Position numbers and translations under genes: made by a program. A stretch of DNA of 64,000 nt, from the NCBI RefSeq assembly GCF_030412965.1, contig NZ_JAUHJQ010000011.1, positions 46,671 through 110,670 of the forward strand, read 5' to 3'. Under the pieces are notes generated by a model that made no database searches, was not told where the DNA came from, and saw only the letters and a list, made by a program, of their open reading frames with translations. This DNA comes from Nocardioides oceani (GTDB taxonomy: Bacteria > Actinomycetota > Actinomycetes > Propionibacteriales > Nocardioidaceae). This document shows, one piece after another, positions 41,610 through 49,336 of this stretch (positions are counted from its first letter, which is position 1; the number at the start of each line of letters is the position of its first letter).

Positions 41610-41758
41610 CGGCGGCGAGTCGGCGCTAGGCCCCGACGTCGGCCAGAGCGTTGAATCAAGCGGCCACCGCCAGAGCGACTCGTCTTACGATCAAGGCCGC
41701 CTGGTCGTCCATGGCTGATCAGTCTCCCGCCCGGAGGCCCCGGAGGGCACCCCTGCAC

Positions 41759-41767
41759 TTATCCACA
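41759..41767 (+). promoter_or_regulatory. DnaA box, left copy
   Basis: TTATCCACA is an exact match to the DnaA box consensus. It is followed by GCCCGCCGC, also seen at 46772-46789, and preceded a few bases away by GCACCCC in both places. Intergenic, upstream of the gene at 41853. Confidence 0.65.
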
Positions 41768-41852
41768 GCCCGCCGCCGGCGGCCGCGCGTACCCCGGGCG
41801 AGATCCGCGAGACTCAGGCCAGCGAGACCTCTCGGCAGGAAGGGGCAACCTG

Positions 41853-42260
41853 GTGGACGACAACGACCAGCTCGAGGCGAGCCGGCACGCGACGGCAGCC
41901 CGCGAACACGTCTACAGCTTCAACCGCGCCACGATGTGGGTGCGCGACCAGAACCCGGCCCAGACCTCCGACGAGCTGGCGGAGTTCGCCGACCTCGCGG
42001 CCGCGCTGCCCCAGGCGTTCTCGCAGCTGTCCAGCACGCTCGAGCAGGCATTGGCCGACCAAGTGCTCAGCATGGACTCGATGACCGACGAATCCGACCC
42101 AGCCATGGCGATCGGCGTCGCGCGTCTCCACCTGGAGGAGGCCCGCGGACTCGCGGTCGACCTCCACAAGCAACTGAACGCCGCCCGCAACGCCACCGCG
42201 CACATCATCAGCCAGGGCGTCGACGAGGAGCAGGAGTCGATGCCTTGGGACCAGCCCTGA
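41853..42260 (+). CDS. Small helical hypothetical protein
   Basis: 135 residues from GTG 41853 with AGGAAGG upstream. Strongly helical and acidic (ALPQAFSQLSSTLEQALADQ, ARLHLEEARGLAVDLHKQLN). The helical organisation resembles the products at 42394 and 42558. No recognised family. It lies about 85 bases downstream of the DnaA box. Confidence 0.6.
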   Translation: MDDNDQLEASRHATAAREHVYSFNRATMWVRDQNPAQTSDELAEFADLAAALPQAFSQLSSTLEQALADQVLSMDSMTDESDPAMAIGVARLHLEEARGLAVDLHKQLNAARNATAHIISQGVDEEQESMPWDQP

Positions 42261-42324
42261 CCTGATGGTCCTCGGCCGTCGATGAACCGCGGTGCCTGAG
42301 GCCCGCGAGATTTCTTCGCGTCGG

Positions 42325-42358
42325 TGATCGCCCGAGCGGGTCGGCCTTCCCTTGGTGA
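42325..42358 (+). promoter_or_regulatory. Spaced ICE motif, copy 1
   Basis: TGATCG, 19 bases, then CCTTGGTGA. It ends 35 bases before GTG 42394. The geometry is identical to the copies at 45248, 46698 and 48760. Confidence 0.55.
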
Positions 42359-42393
42359 CTGAGACATGACCCCGGTCAACCAAGGAGCTGCCC

Positions 42394-42561
42394 GTGAGCA
42401 CGCCCACCGATTCTCCCTCCGCCGCGGCCGACCGTGACCCGGTTCAGGAGGCCCGCAACCACCTCGAGCAGGCCCGGGCAGCGCTCGACCGCCTCCGTGA
42501 GGTCCTGCTCCCGTCGAGCAGTACGCCCCCGTCCGACACGGGAGGCGGTGAGCCGACATGA
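42394..42561 (+). CDS. Tiny helical protein
   Basis: 55 residues from GTG 42394, with AAGGAG upstream. One helix (PVQEARNHLEQARAALDRL) between disordered ends. Its stop overlaps the start of the next gene (ATGA), so it is probably translated with it. No known family; the good ribosome site and coupling support reality. Confidence 0.6.
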   Translation: MSTPTDSPSAAADRDPVQEARNHLEQARAALDRLREVLLPSSSTPPSDTGGGEPT

Positions 42562-43271
42562 CCACCGACATCGCTCTGCAAGCCGCAGACGCAGTCTTCA
42601 TGGCCGAGCAGACCGTGGGACGCGCCCGCCGGGTCGTCGACGAGCTGCATACCACGATCAACTCCGCGCTCCTGGTTCTGGATGACGCTGAGCTCGACTC
42701 GGCCAGGGCCCGCTTCAGTGACCGTGGCGACTACTACCTCGAGGCAGCTGGCGAGCACCTGGACAGGCTGCAGACGCGGTGTGAAGATGCCAAGCACCTC
42801 ATCCACGGTGTCTACGGCCATCTGGACCTTGCCGTCCAAGCTCTTGCTGCGCTGGGAGATCTGCTCTCCGCTGCCGGCGGGCTCGATTCCGCGGTCGTCG
42901 CCGATCTGGCTGACCTTAGACCGAGAATCGCGGTGGTCAGCGAGATGGTCATCCTTGGCAAGCCAGTTGCGCGCGCCGCGGTTCGGCACGTCGAGAGCGC
43001 CCGCGCCGCGGCGCGCCAGGCAACGCCGGCATCGCTGCTGGAGCCGGTCACCCTCGAGCGGAGCATCGCGACCGCCGGCAAGGAGCTCGGCCGCGCGGAC
43101 GAGGACGTGCGCCTGCTCGAGAACGTCGTCGACCACGCCGCGCCCAACGCCCGGCAGTCGGCCGGGATCGCCAGTGACATCACCGACAATGCCCGCCGGC
43201 GGATGGCCGAACAGGGTCGCGCCCAGGTGCCTCGCCAGGCGTCCCCGGCCGTCGGGTCGCCGGCGCGGTAG
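42558..43271 (+). CDS. Helical hypothetical protein
   Basis: 237 residues, almost entirely predicted helix (about 1-200), with His and Asp scattered, e.g. YYLEAAGEHLDRLQTRCED and HLDLAVQALAALGDLL. Four-base overlap with the previous gene. No known domain. Its place between the tiny helical protein and the twin DnaA domain-IV protein suggests one operon with motif copy 1 as promoter region. Confidence 0.6.
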   Translation: MTTDIALQAADAVFMAEQTVGRARRVVDELHTTINSALLVLDDAELDSARARFSDRGDYYLEAAGEHLDRLQTRCEDAKHLIHGVYGHLDLAVQALAALGDLLSAAGGLDSAVVADLADLRPRIAVVSEMVILGKPVARAAVRHVESARAAARQATPASLLEPVTLERSIATAGKELGRADEDVRLLENVVDHAAPNARQSAGIASDITDNARRRMAEQGRAQVPRQASPAVGSPAR

Positions 43272-43285
43272 GCAGGAGGACGGGC

Positions 43286-44224
43286 ATGGACCTCGATCAG
43301 GGCGGCCGCCAGCTGGCTGGCCTCATCCTCGATGCCGCCGGCCGCGGGCAGCATGACCAGGTAGCCGATCTGGTCGCGCCGATGGACGCCGACCAGCTGC
43401 GGTCGCTGGTGGCCGTCCTCGCCGTCCAGGTCGACCAGACCCTTCCGGCGGCGCCGGCAACCGGCCCGGCAGCGGTGTGCGAGCTGGCCATCAACGCCGC
43501 CGCGCCGATGTTCGGCACCACGCCGGAGGCGATCCTGAGCGCCGAGCGCAGCCGCCCGGTCAGCGACGCCCGCGCCGTGGCCATGACCGCCGCCCGCGAG
43601 GTCGGCCTATCCCTGCCGGCGATCGCCGAGCACTTCAACAAGGACCACGGCTCGGTGATCCACGCCGTGCGCCGCACCGCCGAACGCCCCCGGCTGGCCG
43701 TCGCCGCGGCCCGGGTCACCAAGCACGTCAACGACCGCTACACCGCCCAACTCCCCCGGCCCGAGGCCAGCGTCGTCAGCCTCCACCAGGACCAGCCCGC
43801 GTCGACCTTCGAGCCCGATGGCCCGGTCGAGCACGCCGTCGTGGCGGCCGCCGAGGCCTTCGGCACCACACCCGAGGTCCTCCTGGGCGCCGATCGAACC
43901 CGGACGGCCGCCGACGCCCGAGCGGTGGCCATGACCGCGGCCCGCATCCACGGGCACAGCCTGCCGACGATCGCGCGGCACCTCGAACGCGACCACACGA
44001 CCGTGCTCCATGCCACCCGGCGGATCGAGAAGACCCCGCCGCTGCGCGACCTCGCCGCGAAGATCGCAGCCGAACTCCCCGAGGAGCGGGCCGCTGCCAG
44101 CACCCGCCCGGCCGACGTCGACGAGCAGATCCCCGAGGCTCGCTACCGCTCCCCCGGCGCCCAGGCCCAGGAACGCGCGGTCCCCGTCTCCGGCGAGCGT
44201 CCGCAGCTGAGGGTCGCCCGGTGA
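43286..44224 (+). CDS. Protein with two DnaA domain-IV-like DNA-binding domains
   Basis: 312 residues. Two copies of the DnaA box-binding domain: about 62-140 (SERSRPVSDARAVAMTAARE, KDHGSVIHA at 119-127) and about 182-262 (ADRTRTAADARAVAMTAARI, RDHTTVLHA at 235-243). The latter retains the signature of DnaA that reads the box. There is no AAA ATPase domain. With two linked domains it could bridge or hold two boxes, and the window holds exactly two perfect DnaA boxes, at 41759 and 46772. Role as ICE replication or copy-control protein is inference. Confidence 0.8.
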   Translation: MDLDQGGRQLAGLILDAAGRGQHDQVADLVAPMDADQLRSLVAVLAVQVDQTLPAAPATGPAAVCELAINAAAPMFGTTPEAILSAERSRPVSDARAVAMTAAREVGLSLPAIAEHFNKDHGSVIHAVRRTAERPRLAVAAARVTKHVNDRYTAQLPRPEASVVSLHQDQPASTFEPDGPVEHAVVAAAEAFGTTPEVLLGADRTRTAADARAVAMTAARIHGHSLPTIARHLERDHTTVLHATRRIEKTPPLRDLAAKIAAELPEERAAASTRPADVDEQIPEARYRSPGAQAQERAVPVSGERPQLRVAR

Positions 44225-44745
44225 AGGCCCTCATCGGCCTGGCCGCCGCTGCCATCGCCGCGTTCACCGCCGGCGGCATCACCGCAGCCCTCCCCGGCAC
44301 CCCCACAGGCGCCGACCCATCGGAGGGCACGGCCACCCAAGTGCGGGTGACGGCCGTCGTCGACGGAGACACCCTCCGCGTCGAGGATCTGGCCGGCCGC
44401 CCGCTCGGCCGAGTCCGCCTGCTCGGCATCGACGCCCCCGAAGTCGCCCACCCTCCGACGCCCGCCGAGTGCTACGCCGACCAGGCAACCGACATGCTCG
44501 AGGACCTCGCGCCGGTCGGCAGCACCGTCCAGCTCGTCACCGACAGTCGACAGCCCGACCGCGACCGATACGACCGTCCGCTGCGCTACGTCGACCACGA
44601 CGAGGTCGACGTAGCCCACGAGCTCCTTGCCCGCGGCGCCGCACGCCGCTACGAGGCAGCCCAGGATCTCGCCCGGGAAAACTCGTACGCTGCGGCCGCC
44701 GACGATGCCCAGGAGGCCGCCAGTGGCCTGTGGGCCACCTGCTGA
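44221..44745 (+). CDS. Secreted staphylococcal-nuclease-like (thermonuclease) protein
   Basis: 174 residues; GTG 44221 overlaps the previous stop. A signal peptide-like helix (about 3-25) is followed by the SNase fold: VVDGDTLRVED, RVRLLGIDAPE with the catalytic Arg and Glu region, and DRYDRPLRYV with the second Arg. Shorter than some family members, but the catalytic set seems complete. It would cleave DNA or RNA outside the cytoplasm, perhaps during DNA uptake or transfer. Confidence 0.82.
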   Translation: MKALIGLAAAAIAAFTAGGITAALPGTPTGADPSEGTATQVRVTAVVDGDTLRVEDLAGRPLGRVRLLGIDAPEVAHPPTPAECYADQATDMLEDLAPVGSTVQLVTDSRQPDRDRYDRPLRYVDHDEVDVAHELLARGAARRYEAAQDLARENSYAAAADDAQEAASGLWATC

Positions 44746-44760
44746 GGGAGGGGGCCGCCC

Positions 44761-45210
44761 ATGGACGAGCAGCTGACGACGGCCGCCAAGACGCTGGCCC
44801 GCTGGTGCTACGGCCGCGGCGTCAACGAGCGGATCCTCACCTACGGTGACCAGCTCCTCAGGAAGGCCGTCGACCAGGCGATCGGCCGGCCTGCGCCGGC
44901 GCACCTCGAGCACGCGCTGTGGCAACAGACCGCCATGCTGCTGCGCCAGCGGCGCGACTGGGACCGCGACCACCAGGCCACTCCCCCGCCGGCCGCGGCA
45001 TGCCTTCCCTGCGCCGTGGCGGCCGAGCAGTGCCCCACCCACGCCGGTCGACGCTGTCGCGCCTGCGGTGGCCAGCTGCACCGCATCGTCGTCGACGAGG
45101 GCTACGACACTCATCCGTGCTGCGACCGCCCGAGCTCCACCGGTTCCCCCACCGTCCTCGAGCACACGGCGCAGCTGCTGGGCGCCACGCTGCTGACCCA
45201 GCCCGCCTGA
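44761..45210 (+). CDS. Small Cys/His-rich hypothetical protein
   Basis: 149 residues. The N-terminal half is helical (TTAAKTLARWCYGRGVNERI). The C-terminal half carries cysteines at CLPC, EQC, RRCRACG and HPCC, enough for one or two zinc sites. A zinc ribbon for DNA or protein binding is likely. AGGGAGGG precedes the ATG. No family recognised. Confidence 0.6.
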   Translation: MDEQLTTAAKTLARWCYGRGVNERILTYGDQLLRKAVDQAIGRPAPAHLEHALWQQTAMLLRQRRDWDRDHQATPPPAAACLPCAVAAEQCPTHAGRRCRACGGQLHRIVVDEGYDTHPCCDRPSSTGSPTVLEHTAQLLGATLLTQPA

Positions 45211-45247
45211 ACCCGGGGCAACCCGACTTCCAAGGAGTTCGGCCGCG

Positions 45248-45281
45248 GTGATCGCCCGGACCCTCGCCCCGCACATAGGTG
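45248..45281 (+). promoter_or_regulatory. Spaced ICE motif, copy 2
   Basis: TGATCG, 19 bases, CATAGGTGA. It ends 53 bases before ATG 45335. Confidence 0.6.
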
Positions 45282-45334
45282 ACCAGGAGGACCGGCGCAC
45301 CCGGTGCCGGCCCACGGGATCCATGGGAGTTCAC

Positions 45335-45565
45335 ATGAGTGACGCCGCTCGCGAGGAAGCCGCGCTCGAGGAAGAGGCACGACAGCGCGCCGAGGAGATC
45401 AGGGCCAGCGAGGAGGCAGCCGCCCAGGCCGCGGCCGCCGACACCGGCCCCTCCCCCGACGCCGAGATCGCGCAGGTTCACCGGTCCAGCCGCCAGCACG
45501 ACCACACCGACACCGCCGCCTACCAGCGGCCCCAGCTCGGCCGCCACCGCGGCCCGCGCCCATAG
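45335..45565 (+). CDS. Small acidic coiled-coil-like protein
   Basis: 76 residues from ATG 45335 (GGGAG upstream; ATG 45323 also possible). The first 35 residues form a charged helix (EEAALEEEARQRAEEIRASE); the remainder is disordered, with several His. No known family. Confidence 0.5.
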   Translation: MSDAAREEAALEEEARQRAEEIRASEEAAAQAAAADTGPSPDAEIAQVHRSSRQHDHTDTAAYQRPQLGRHRGPRP

Positions 45566-45574
45566 GGGGCCGCG

Positions 45575-45736
45575 ATGGCCACCGCACTCGCACCGACCAC
45601 CGGACCCTCGACCGTCCGCTGGGTCGACTGCTCGCACAAGCTGGGTTCGCTGCCCTGCATGAACCACAAGCCACACGAGGGCAACGGCCGCGGTTGCGTG
45701 CATCACTCCACGTCCGGCTTCGCCGACGACGAGTAG
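45575..45736 (+). CDS. Tiny Cys/His protein, possible zinc knuckle
   Basis: 53 residues from ATG 45575. Cys and His occur as VDCSHKLGSLPCMNHKPH then GCVHHST, enough for one zinc site. The start, with GGGGGC upstream, lies nine bases after the previous stop. Not recognised as a named family; the protein-like composition and tight spacing support it. Confidence 0.5.
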   Translation: MATALAPTTGPSTVRWVDCSHKLGSLPCMNHKPHEGNGRGCVHHSTSGFADDE

Positions 45737-45775
45737 CCCACGTCGGTCGGCCGCGAGACCCGCCAGCGAACAGCC

Positions 45776-46630
45776 TCAGCCGTGCACCAGGTGCAGCCGC
45801 GGCCGCTGACGCTGCTCGACGACCGCCTCCAACTGCCGCATCCGCTCGAGCGTCATCGGGTGCCCGAAGCGCCGCAGCAGACCAGCCAGCACGGGCCCGA
45901 GACCGCGCGCGAGCACGAACCGGTCGGCCTCGACCTCGACGCGGAGCTCGATCCGCCGGCCTGCTGCCGGCACCAGGTAGGTCAACGCGACGACCGCACC
46001 GCCGAGAAGCCCAGGCGCGGCACGCCCCTCGGCGACCGACTGCACCACGCAGATGACCCCCACGACGCCCCGCAGCGTCCAGGCCAGCCGCATGAACGGA
46101 AGCCAGGCGAACGCCCGGCCCACGCCTCGGAACGTCGCCACCACCACCCACCACGGCGTCGTCGCCGCAAGCATCGCCAGCTCCAGCCGCGGCCGCAGAG
46201 CCTGGTGCCGGCCGACAGCGTGAGCCAGTGCCGCGGCCGCTTCCGCCCTGGTCACGCCGCCCCGGTAGGTCGCGTCGACCAGGCCCGGGCTGACCACCAC
46301 AGTGCCCCGCCCGATCGCCCCCGCAACCGGGGTGCTTGGACGCTGCACCCGGCGTACGAACACAGCGGCGATGTCGACGCCGCGGCCGGCCAGCTCAACG
46401 AGCACCGGCGCCATCACCCGGAACTCGGCCTCGGTCGCCGGGCGCGAGCTGGTCAGCACCGCGATCGCCGGCTGCTGCAGCTGCCCCAACGCGAGCGCGA
46501 CCAGGACCCCGCCGGCAGCCATGAACACCACCAAGCCAAGTGCCGGGCGGAGCAGGGCGCACACCACCACGGTGAGGACGAAGCTCACCAGCAGTGCCGG
46601 CCCCAGCGTCACCACCCTCAGCACGGTCAT
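45776..46630 (-). CDS. M48-like membrane protease homologue with degenerate active site
   Basis: 284 residues from ATG 46630, with GAGGT upstream. Helices are at about 4-45 and 160-215. The region AAAALAHAVGRHQAL corresponds to the HExxH box of M48 peptidases, but the Glu is replaced (His-Ala-Val-Gly-Arg-His), so catalysis is unlikely; the conserved ELRVEVEADRFVLARG segment that normally supplies the third zinc ligand remains. It is the only minus-strand gene in the accessory module. Similar degenerate M48 proteins occur in actinobacterial mobile elements. Confidence 0.65.
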   Translation of the reverse strand: MTVLRVVTLGPALLVSFVLTVVVCALLRPALGLVVFMAAGGVLVALALGQLQQPAIAVLTSSRPATEAEFRVMAPVLVELAGRGVDIAAVFVRRVQRPSTPVAGAIGRGTVVVSPGLVDATYRGGVTRAEAAAALAHAVGRHQALRPRLELAMLAATTPWWVVVATFRGVGRAFAWLPFMRLAWTLRGVVGVICVVQSVAEGRAAPGLLGGAVVALTYLVPAAGRRIELRVEVEADRFVLARGLGPVLAGLLRRFGHPMTLERMRQLEAVVEQRQRPRLHLVHG

Positions 46631-46697
46631 CGGGAACCTCACCTCGACCCTCCTCCATCTTTCAGCACTAGTGCGGATCTCTTGACTTTGCTCGCGG

Positions 46698-46731
46698 TGA
46701 TCGTCCGACACCCGCCGGACGACATAGGCGA
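46698..46731 (+). promoter_or_regulatory. Spaced ICE motif, copy 3
   Basis: TGATCG, 19 bases, CATAGGCGA. It ends 129 bases before GTG 46861, with a DnaA box in between. Confidence 0.6.
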
Positions 46732-46771
46732 ACGAGACCAGTTTGTGCCCAGGTGCCGACAGCACCCCGAG

Positions 46772-46780
46772 TTATCCACA
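46772..46780 (+). promoter_or_regulatory. DnaA box, right copy
   Basis: TTATCCACA, exact consensus, followed by the same GCCCGCCGC as at 41759. It lies between motif copy 3 and the gene at 46861; an imperfect inverted repeat (CCCGCCGC / GCAGCGGG) follows. Confidence 0.65.
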
Positions 46781-46860
46781 GCCCGCCGCTCGGCGCAGCG
46801 GGCCGCGGCCGGAACGTGGGTTCATGGGGCCAGACCGACCTCCAACCGAAAGGAACGCCC

Positions 46861-47229
46861 GTGGACGCACTCAACGCTGACGGCACCTGGGACCGTCTCG
46901 GCTCGATCGCCCAGCTGCTGCACCAGGCCGCTACCCAGGTGTGGACCGACGCCGACGCGGCCGCCGCCGACTCCCCGCTCCACGACCTCGGGCTGGGTGT
47001 CTACCTCGCTCACTCCCGGGCCAGCGCCCTACTGCCCGACGACTACGAGCTGCCCGATTACGTCGAGCTGCTCGCTGACCTCGAGGAGCGCACCGCGCTG
47101 CAGCTGCTCACCGAAGCTGAGGAGCTGACCCACCCACTGCCGCTGCACCAGCCGGACCTCGTCCACGGCTCGCAGCTGGTCGTCGACCTGTGCGACCTCA
47201 TCCGGGAAGCCCGCGGCCTTGGTTACTGA
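46861..47229 (+). CDS. Small acidic hypothetical protein
   Basis: 122 residues from GTG 46861, AAAGGAA upstream. Helical and rich in Leu, Asp and Glu (DYVELLADLEERTALQLLTE). No recognised family. The next gene starts inside its end, implying coupled expression. Confidence 0.6.
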   Translation: MDALNADGTWDRLGSIAQLLHQAATQVWTDADAAAADSPLHDLGLGVYLAHSRASALLPDDYELPDYVELLADLEERTALQLLTEAEELTHPLPLHQPDLVHGSQLVVDLCDLIREARGLGY

Positions 47230-48793
47230 CCTGCGCCGCGCGTACGCCGACATCGACGAGGAGCTCTTCGACGTCGGCCAGATCCCGATGACCTCGCGCG
47301 ACGTGCGCAGCGTCGGCGAGATGCTCTTCGACGTCGACTACCTGGCCCGCCAGCTGCTCATGGACGTCGGAGGCGACGACGCCGGCACGCTGCTGCGCAG
47401 CTGGCCGACGATGGTCACGGCCGCCGAGGACCTGTGGGCCTCCCTCCCTGGCCGGCGACCAGGCGTCGACGAGCGCGACCGCCCCATCACCAGCCTCTCC
47501 GCCCAAGCCGCCACCATCGAGTCCAGCCTGTCCGGCCGGAAAGCCTGGCCAGGTCAAGGCCCGACCAACCCCCGCGTCGACCAGATGACCCAGACCCTCC
47601 TCAACGCCGCCGCCCTGGTCCGTCGCTACGGCGCCGAGATCCCGCACGAGCAGACCGAGGCCCACCGCGACCTCGAGGCAGCGCGCACCAGGATCATGCA
47701 CGGCCTCTACCTGACCGCCCACGCCGCCAACGTCGCCCTGCACGACAACGGCCGCGACCGCGTCACCGACGCCCGCGAATCAGGCCGCCGCGTCCAGCTG
47801 GCCCAGCACCACTCCCCCTATGCGGTGGCACCCACCGGGGTCTGGGTCGACCGGATGTCCGCGTGCGAGAACACCGCCCGCAGCTACCTGACCGGCCAGT
47901 TCCCCCACGCCCTCACCGGCGAGGCCATCCGCCCTGTCGACGACCCCGGCCGACTGGCCCAGGCGCTGGCCAACTGGGACATCCAGTCCCACCGCGCCCT
48001 GGCCCGCCACCTCGCGCCGGCCAACGTCCTGCTCATCACCCGCACACAAGGGCTCATCGCCGGCGCCAGCATGGTCCTCGTCAACGCGGCCGCCACCGCC
48101 GGCGTCCTCGAGCCCTCGGAGCGGCTGGTGCCCGCGATCGCCGACGCAGGCCGCTCCTGGAGCAACCTGGCCAGCCGCTGGGGAGACCTGGTTCCCCCGG
48201 CCGCCCACCTCGACGAGCCCTTGGCTCGCGCGGCCGCAGAGGTCCGAGCCGCCTATCGCCACATCACGCACGACACCACCACCCTGGCGACACCAGAGGC
48301 CATCGCCGCCTGCCCCGAACTCCCCCAGGCCACCATGGTAAGCCTCCGCGCGATCGAGGCCGGCTCCGAGCTCGCGCACGTCGTCGCCGAAAAGGCCGAC
48401 ACCCCCAACCTGACCGGCCCAGCGCGTGCCCTGTCCCGCCGAGCGCACAACGACGTCGAGTCCGGGCTGGCCCCCCCGCCGACCGAGGGCGACGTTGTAT
48501 GGGTCTCCCCCGCCGACATCCTCGCCCGACGCGTCGTCACGGTGCCCCAGCCGGTTGCGGATGCCTTGCGTTCCGTGAGTACGGCAACCGCGTCCGCAGC
48601 GTCTGTTGCCGCCACCACGGCGATGCTCGCGCGCTCGAACGACAACAGCCACCTACCCCCTCGGCCCAACGAGGCAGACACCGCCCACCAAGGCGGCCAC
48701 GGCGTCACGACATCTTCGCCGAACCACGGCAAGCCATTCGGAGAGCCCCCGGGTGGCATTGATCGCCCAGCGCCTATCGGACCACTTAGGTGA
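47219..48793 (+). CDS. 524-residue ICE protein of unknown function
   Basis: The start is uncertain: TTG 47219 overlaps the preceding stop; in-frame ATGs occur later. The protein is mostly helical (about 1-440) with a disordered C-terminus (about 450-524, Ser/Pro/His-rich). No catalytic motif, membrane helix or zinc site is apparent. Its length and conserved-looking helices (GEMLFDVDYLARQLLMDVGG, WDIQSHRALARHLAPAN) suggest a scaffold or partner-binding role in the accessory module. Function not assigned. Confidence 0.6.
   Translation: MVTDLRRAYADIDEELFDVGQIPMTSRDVRSVGEMLFDVDYLARQLLMDVGGDDAGTLLRSWPTMVTAAEDLWASLPGRRPGVDERDRPITSLSAQAATIESSLSGRKAWPGQGPTNPRVDQMTQTLLNAAALVRRYGAEIPHEQTEAHRDLEAARTRIMHGLYLTAHAANVALHDNGRDRVTDARESGRRVQLAQHHSPYAVAPTGVWVDRMSACENTARSYLTGQFPHALTGEAIRPVDDPGRLAQALANWDIQSHRALARHLAPANVLLITRTQGLIAGASMVLVNAAATAGVLEPSERLVPAIADAGRSWSNLASRWGDLVPPAAHLDEPLARAAAEVRAAYRHITHDTTTLATPEAIAACPELPQATMVSLRAIEAGSELAHVVAEKADTPNLTGPARALSRRAHNDVESGLAPPPTEGDVVWVSPADILARRVVTVPQPVADALRSVSTATASAASVAATTAMLARSNDNSHLPPRPNEADTAHQGGHGVTTSSPNHGKPFGEPPGGIDRPAPIGPLR
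48760..48793 (+). promoter_or_regulatory. Spaced ICE motif, copy 4, upstream of xis-int
   Basis: TGATCG, 19 bases, CTTAGGTGA. It overlaps the last codons of the 524-residue gene and ends 61 bases before ATG 48855. Confidence 0.6.
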
Positions 48794-48854
48794 ACGTCAG
48801 ACGTCACGTGGACTGAGACCACCGAGACCCTCAGCAATCCGAAGGAGACACGAG

Positions 48855-49310
48855 ATGACAACGGCGAAGGAAGCCCTCAGCGTCGGCGGTCACCGACCGC
48901 CACCGGCTCCGGAGAGCGAACGCGGTTCTGAGGACACCATGACGAGCATGAGCGAACGCGCCACGCCGGCGACCGACGGGGCGGGTCCGACAGAACGCGT
49001 CCGGTTCGCCCTCACCCCGGCCACCATGAATATTGATCAAGCGGCCGCCTACATCGGAATCGCAAAGTCGACGCTCTACACGTGGCGCACCCGACGCCCG
49101 GGGTTCGGACCACGCGCAGTGAAGGTAGGCAGCGCACTGCGATACCGCCGTTCGGATCTCGATTCGTGGATCGAGGATCATGCCGAGACCCCCGACATCG
49201 AAACCGACAAGAGCATCGCAAGCGACAATCGGGGCCCTGGGGTCGACCAAGTGACGACGTCCGGACGGCGAAGCTCCATGTCGCGACGGACGCGTCCACG
49301 ACATCGGTAA
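48855..49310 (+). CDS. Excisionase-like HTH protein
   Basis: 151 residues from ATG 48855, AAGGAG upstream. An unstructured N-terminus (about 1-55) precedes a MerR/HTH_17-type winged helix: MNIDQAAAYIGIAKSTLYTW then RYRRSDLDSWIEDH. Small proteins of this kind next to a tyrosine integrase usually act as excisionase (recombination directionality factor). The long N-terminal extension is unusual. Only 26 bases separate it from the integrase gene. Confidence 0.8.
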   Translation: MTTAKEALSVGGHRPPPAPESERGSEDTMTSMSERATPATDGAGPTERVRFALTPATMNIDQAAAYIGIAKSTLYTWRTRRPGFGPRAVKVGSALRYRRSDLDSWIEDHAETPDIETDKSIASDNRGPGVDQVTTSGRRSSMSRRTRPRHR

Positions 49311-49336
49311 AGCACAGACGTCAGTAAGGAACGCCC

